Source of the DNA: Ensifer adhaerens
GTDB taxonomy: Bacteria; Pseudomonadota; Alphaproteobacteria; Rhizobiales; Rhizobiaceae
DNA: 64,000 nucleotides
Direction of reading: 5' to 3'
Assembly: GCF_020035535.1 (NCBI RefSeq)
Contig: NZ_CP083349.1
Location: 1,054,001 to 1,118,000 of the forward strand
Shown: one piece after another, positions 62,473 to 64,000 of the stretch
How positions within the stretch are numbered: the stretch's first letter is position 1
How the letters are laid out: every line of letters begins with the position of its first letter
Translations under genes and position numbers: made by a program
The notes under the pieces: generated by a model
What the model was told of the DNA's origin: nothing
Databases searched by the model: none
Seen by the model: only the letters and a program-made list of their open reading frames with translations

Positions 62473-64000
62473 ATGATCAGGCTGATTGGATATTTCTTCG
62501 GGATTGGTGCGTTTCTGCTGCTTGGCGTGGCTGGAGCCGCGGCGCTTTATTTGGGCGTCGTGACCAAGGATCTACCTGACTACGAGGTCCTGGCGAAGTA
62601 TTCGCCGCCCGTGACGACGCGCTTTCATGCCGGAAACGGCGCGCTGATGGCGGAATACGCCCGTGAACGGCGCCTCTACCTGCCGATCCAGGCCATTCCG
62701 GATCGCGTCAAGGCAGCCTTCATCTCGGCCGAAGACAAGAACTTCTACCAGCATCCGGGTGTCGATATCACCGGTCTGGCGCGTGCCATCGCGGTGAACT
62801 TGCAGAACTTCGGCTCCGGTCGTCGCCCGGTTGGAGCGTCGACGATCACGCAGCAGGTGGCAAAGAACTTCCTGTTGAGCTCGGACCAGACGATCGACCG
62901 CAAGGTCAAGGAAGCGATCCTCTCCTTCCGCATCGAGCAGGCCTACAGCAAGGACCGGATCCTTGAACTCTACCTCAACGAGATCTTCTTCGGCCTGAAT
63001 TCCTACGGCATCGCTGGTGCGGCGCTGACCTATTTCGACAAATCGGTCACCGAGCTCACCATTGCCGAAACCGCCTATCTTGCCGCCTTGCCGAAGGGCC
63101 CGGCCAACTACCATCCGTTCCGCAAGACCGAAGCCGCCATCGAACGCCGCAACTGGGTGATCGACCGCATGGTGGAGAACGGCTACGTCACCAAGGCCGA
63201 CGGCGAAGAAGCCAAAAAGCAGCCGCTCGGTGTCAACCCGCGCCGCGGCGGCGCGCATCTCTTCGCCTCCGACTTCTTCGCTGAAGAGGTCCGTCGGCAG
63301 ATCATTCAGAAGTACGGCGACAATGCACTCTATGAAGGCGGCTTGTCGGTTCGCACCTCGCTCGATCCGCGTCTGCAGATCGCAGCGCGCAAGGCGCTGC
63401 AGGCAGGGTTGCTGAGCTATGACGAACGCCGTGGCTTCCATGGTCCCGTCAAGACCATCGAGATCGGTGGCGATTGGGGCGAGCCGCTGGGCGCGGTTAC
63501 TGCCTTTAGCGATGTACCGGAATGGAAGCTTGCCGTCGTTCTTTCGGTCGATGCACAGGGTGCCGAGATCGGCATCCAGCCGGAAAAGGAAGCCTCGGGC
63601 AAGATCGTTGCCGAACGCGTCACCGGGCACATCTCCACCAAGAACATGCAGTGGGCCTATCGCTCCGCCAACGGCGACCGCAAGTCGGCCAAGTCCCCTG
63701 AGGGGGTCTTCGGCGCCGGTGATGTCGTTTATGTCGAACCCTTGCCCGAGAAGGGCGAATATCGTCTCCGCCAGCCGCCGAAGGTTCAGGGTGGTCTCGT
63801 GGCGATGGATCCGCAGACCGGCCGCGTGCTGGCAATGGTCGGCGGCTTCTCCTACGGCCAGTCCGAGTTCAATCGTGCGACGCAGGCGATGCGCCAGCCG
63901 GGCTCCTCGTTCAAGCCCTTCGTCTACGCGGCAGCGCTCGACAACGGCTACACGCCGGCATCGGTCATTCTCGACGCCCCGATCGAGATCGTCGCGGGCG
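62473..64000 (+). CDS. mrcA: Penicillin-binding protein 1A, 5' part
   Basis: The frame is open from the ATG at 62473 to the end of the window (509 codons), so the 3' part is missing. A short cytoplasmic start and one membrane helix ([20 protein letters not shown]) are followed by a GT51 glycosyltransferase domain with the catalytic Glu87 in [16 protein letters not shown], and [20 protein letters not shown] family-specific insert region follows, then the start of the transpeptidase domain with its SSFK motif at residues 478-481. It polymerises and crosslinks peptidoglycan at the inner membrane. Confidence 0.95.
   Translation, partial: MIRLIGYFFGIGAFLLLGVAGAAALYLGVVTKDLPDYEVLAKYSPPVTTRFHAGNGALMAEYARERRLYLPIQAIPDRVKAAFISAEDKNFYQHPGVDITGLARAIAVNLQNFGSGRRPVGASTITQQVAKNFLLSSDQTIDRKVKEAILSFRIEQAYSKDRILELYLNEIFFGLNSYGIAGAALTYFDKSVTELTIAETAYLAALPKGPANYHPFRKTEAAIERRNWVIDRMVENGYVTKADGEEAKKQPLGVNPRRGGAHLFASDFFAEEVRRQIIQKYGDNALYEGGLSVRTSLDPRLQIAARKALQAGLLSYDERRGFHGPVKTIEIGGDWGEPLGAVTAFSDVPEWKLAVVLSVDAQGAEIGIQPEKEASGKIVAERVTGHISTKNMQWAYRSANGDRKSAKSPEGVFGAGDVVYVEPLPEKGEYRLRQPPKVQGGLVAMDPQTGRVLAMVGGFSYGQSEFNRATQAMRQPGSSFKPFVYAAALDNGYTPASVILDAPIEIVAG

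Overview
The window looks like core chromosome of a Rhizobiaceae alphaproteobacterium, most likely Ensifer/Sinorhizobium. This rests on high GC, on gene order (nuoKLMN-birA-rnj-mce-DUF1467-proS-lolCD; divK-pleD-rpmG; topA-dprA-plsY-pyrCB) and on alphaproteobacterial gene forms: short editing-less ProS, an RNase E with an acidic insert, an NDUFA12 subunit, and DUF2155, DUF3572, DUF6105 and DUF1467 proteins. Genus is inferred from recalled synteny, not from a search. I see no prophage, insertion sequence, CRISPR array, tRNA or rRNA.

Layout. 1-8.4 kb: end of the complex I operon (nuoK partial, nuoL, nuoM, nuoN), then birA, rnj, mce and a DUF1467 gene. 8.4-9.2 kb: intergenic region with a probable small RNA on the minus strand (alpha-r9-like) and the proS leader. 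9.2-14.2 kb: proS-lolC-lolD followed by a second, nearly identical lolC; this segmental duplication carries the tail of proS and the first bases of lolD. 14.2-19.2 kb: DUF5680 gene, a small secreted protein gene, a 28-codon ORF and dnaE1. 19.3-25.8 kb: L,D-transpeptidase, dinB, a HAD/DUF3572 pair, divK-pleD, a structured intergenic region and rpmG. 25.8-37.5 kb, minus strand: MFS, Nudix, DUF983, rnr, topA, dprA, plsY, a catalytically dead dihydroorotase-like gene and pyrB. 37.6-50.9 kb: aidB-like gene, AEC transporter, a 51-codon ORF with DUF6105, ruvX, UPF0173 hydrolase, gatCA, GNAT, a MASE1-GGDEF cyclase, yjhX, DUF1294, gatB, two GNATs, NDUFA12 and DUF2155. 51-57 kb: DUF2167, aat, accC, accB, aroQ, dsbA/scsC-like and an aminotransferase. 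57.3-64 kb: rne with a hairpin-rich leader, amiC and the 5' part of mrcA.

Functional links. BirA can biotinylate AccB. NDUFA12 joins the NuoLMN complex. DivK and PleD form the cell-cycle/c-di-GMP pair. RNases J, R and E are all here. LdtA-like, AmiC, MrcA, LolCD and PlsY cover envelope building. The GatCAB genes are split by a four-gene block.

The most notable points are the lolC-lolD-lolC duplication with its mosaic mismatch pattern, the PyrC-like protein lacking its metal ligands, the small RNA upstream of proS, two unlisted small membrane ORFs, and structured leaders at rne and upstream of rpmG.
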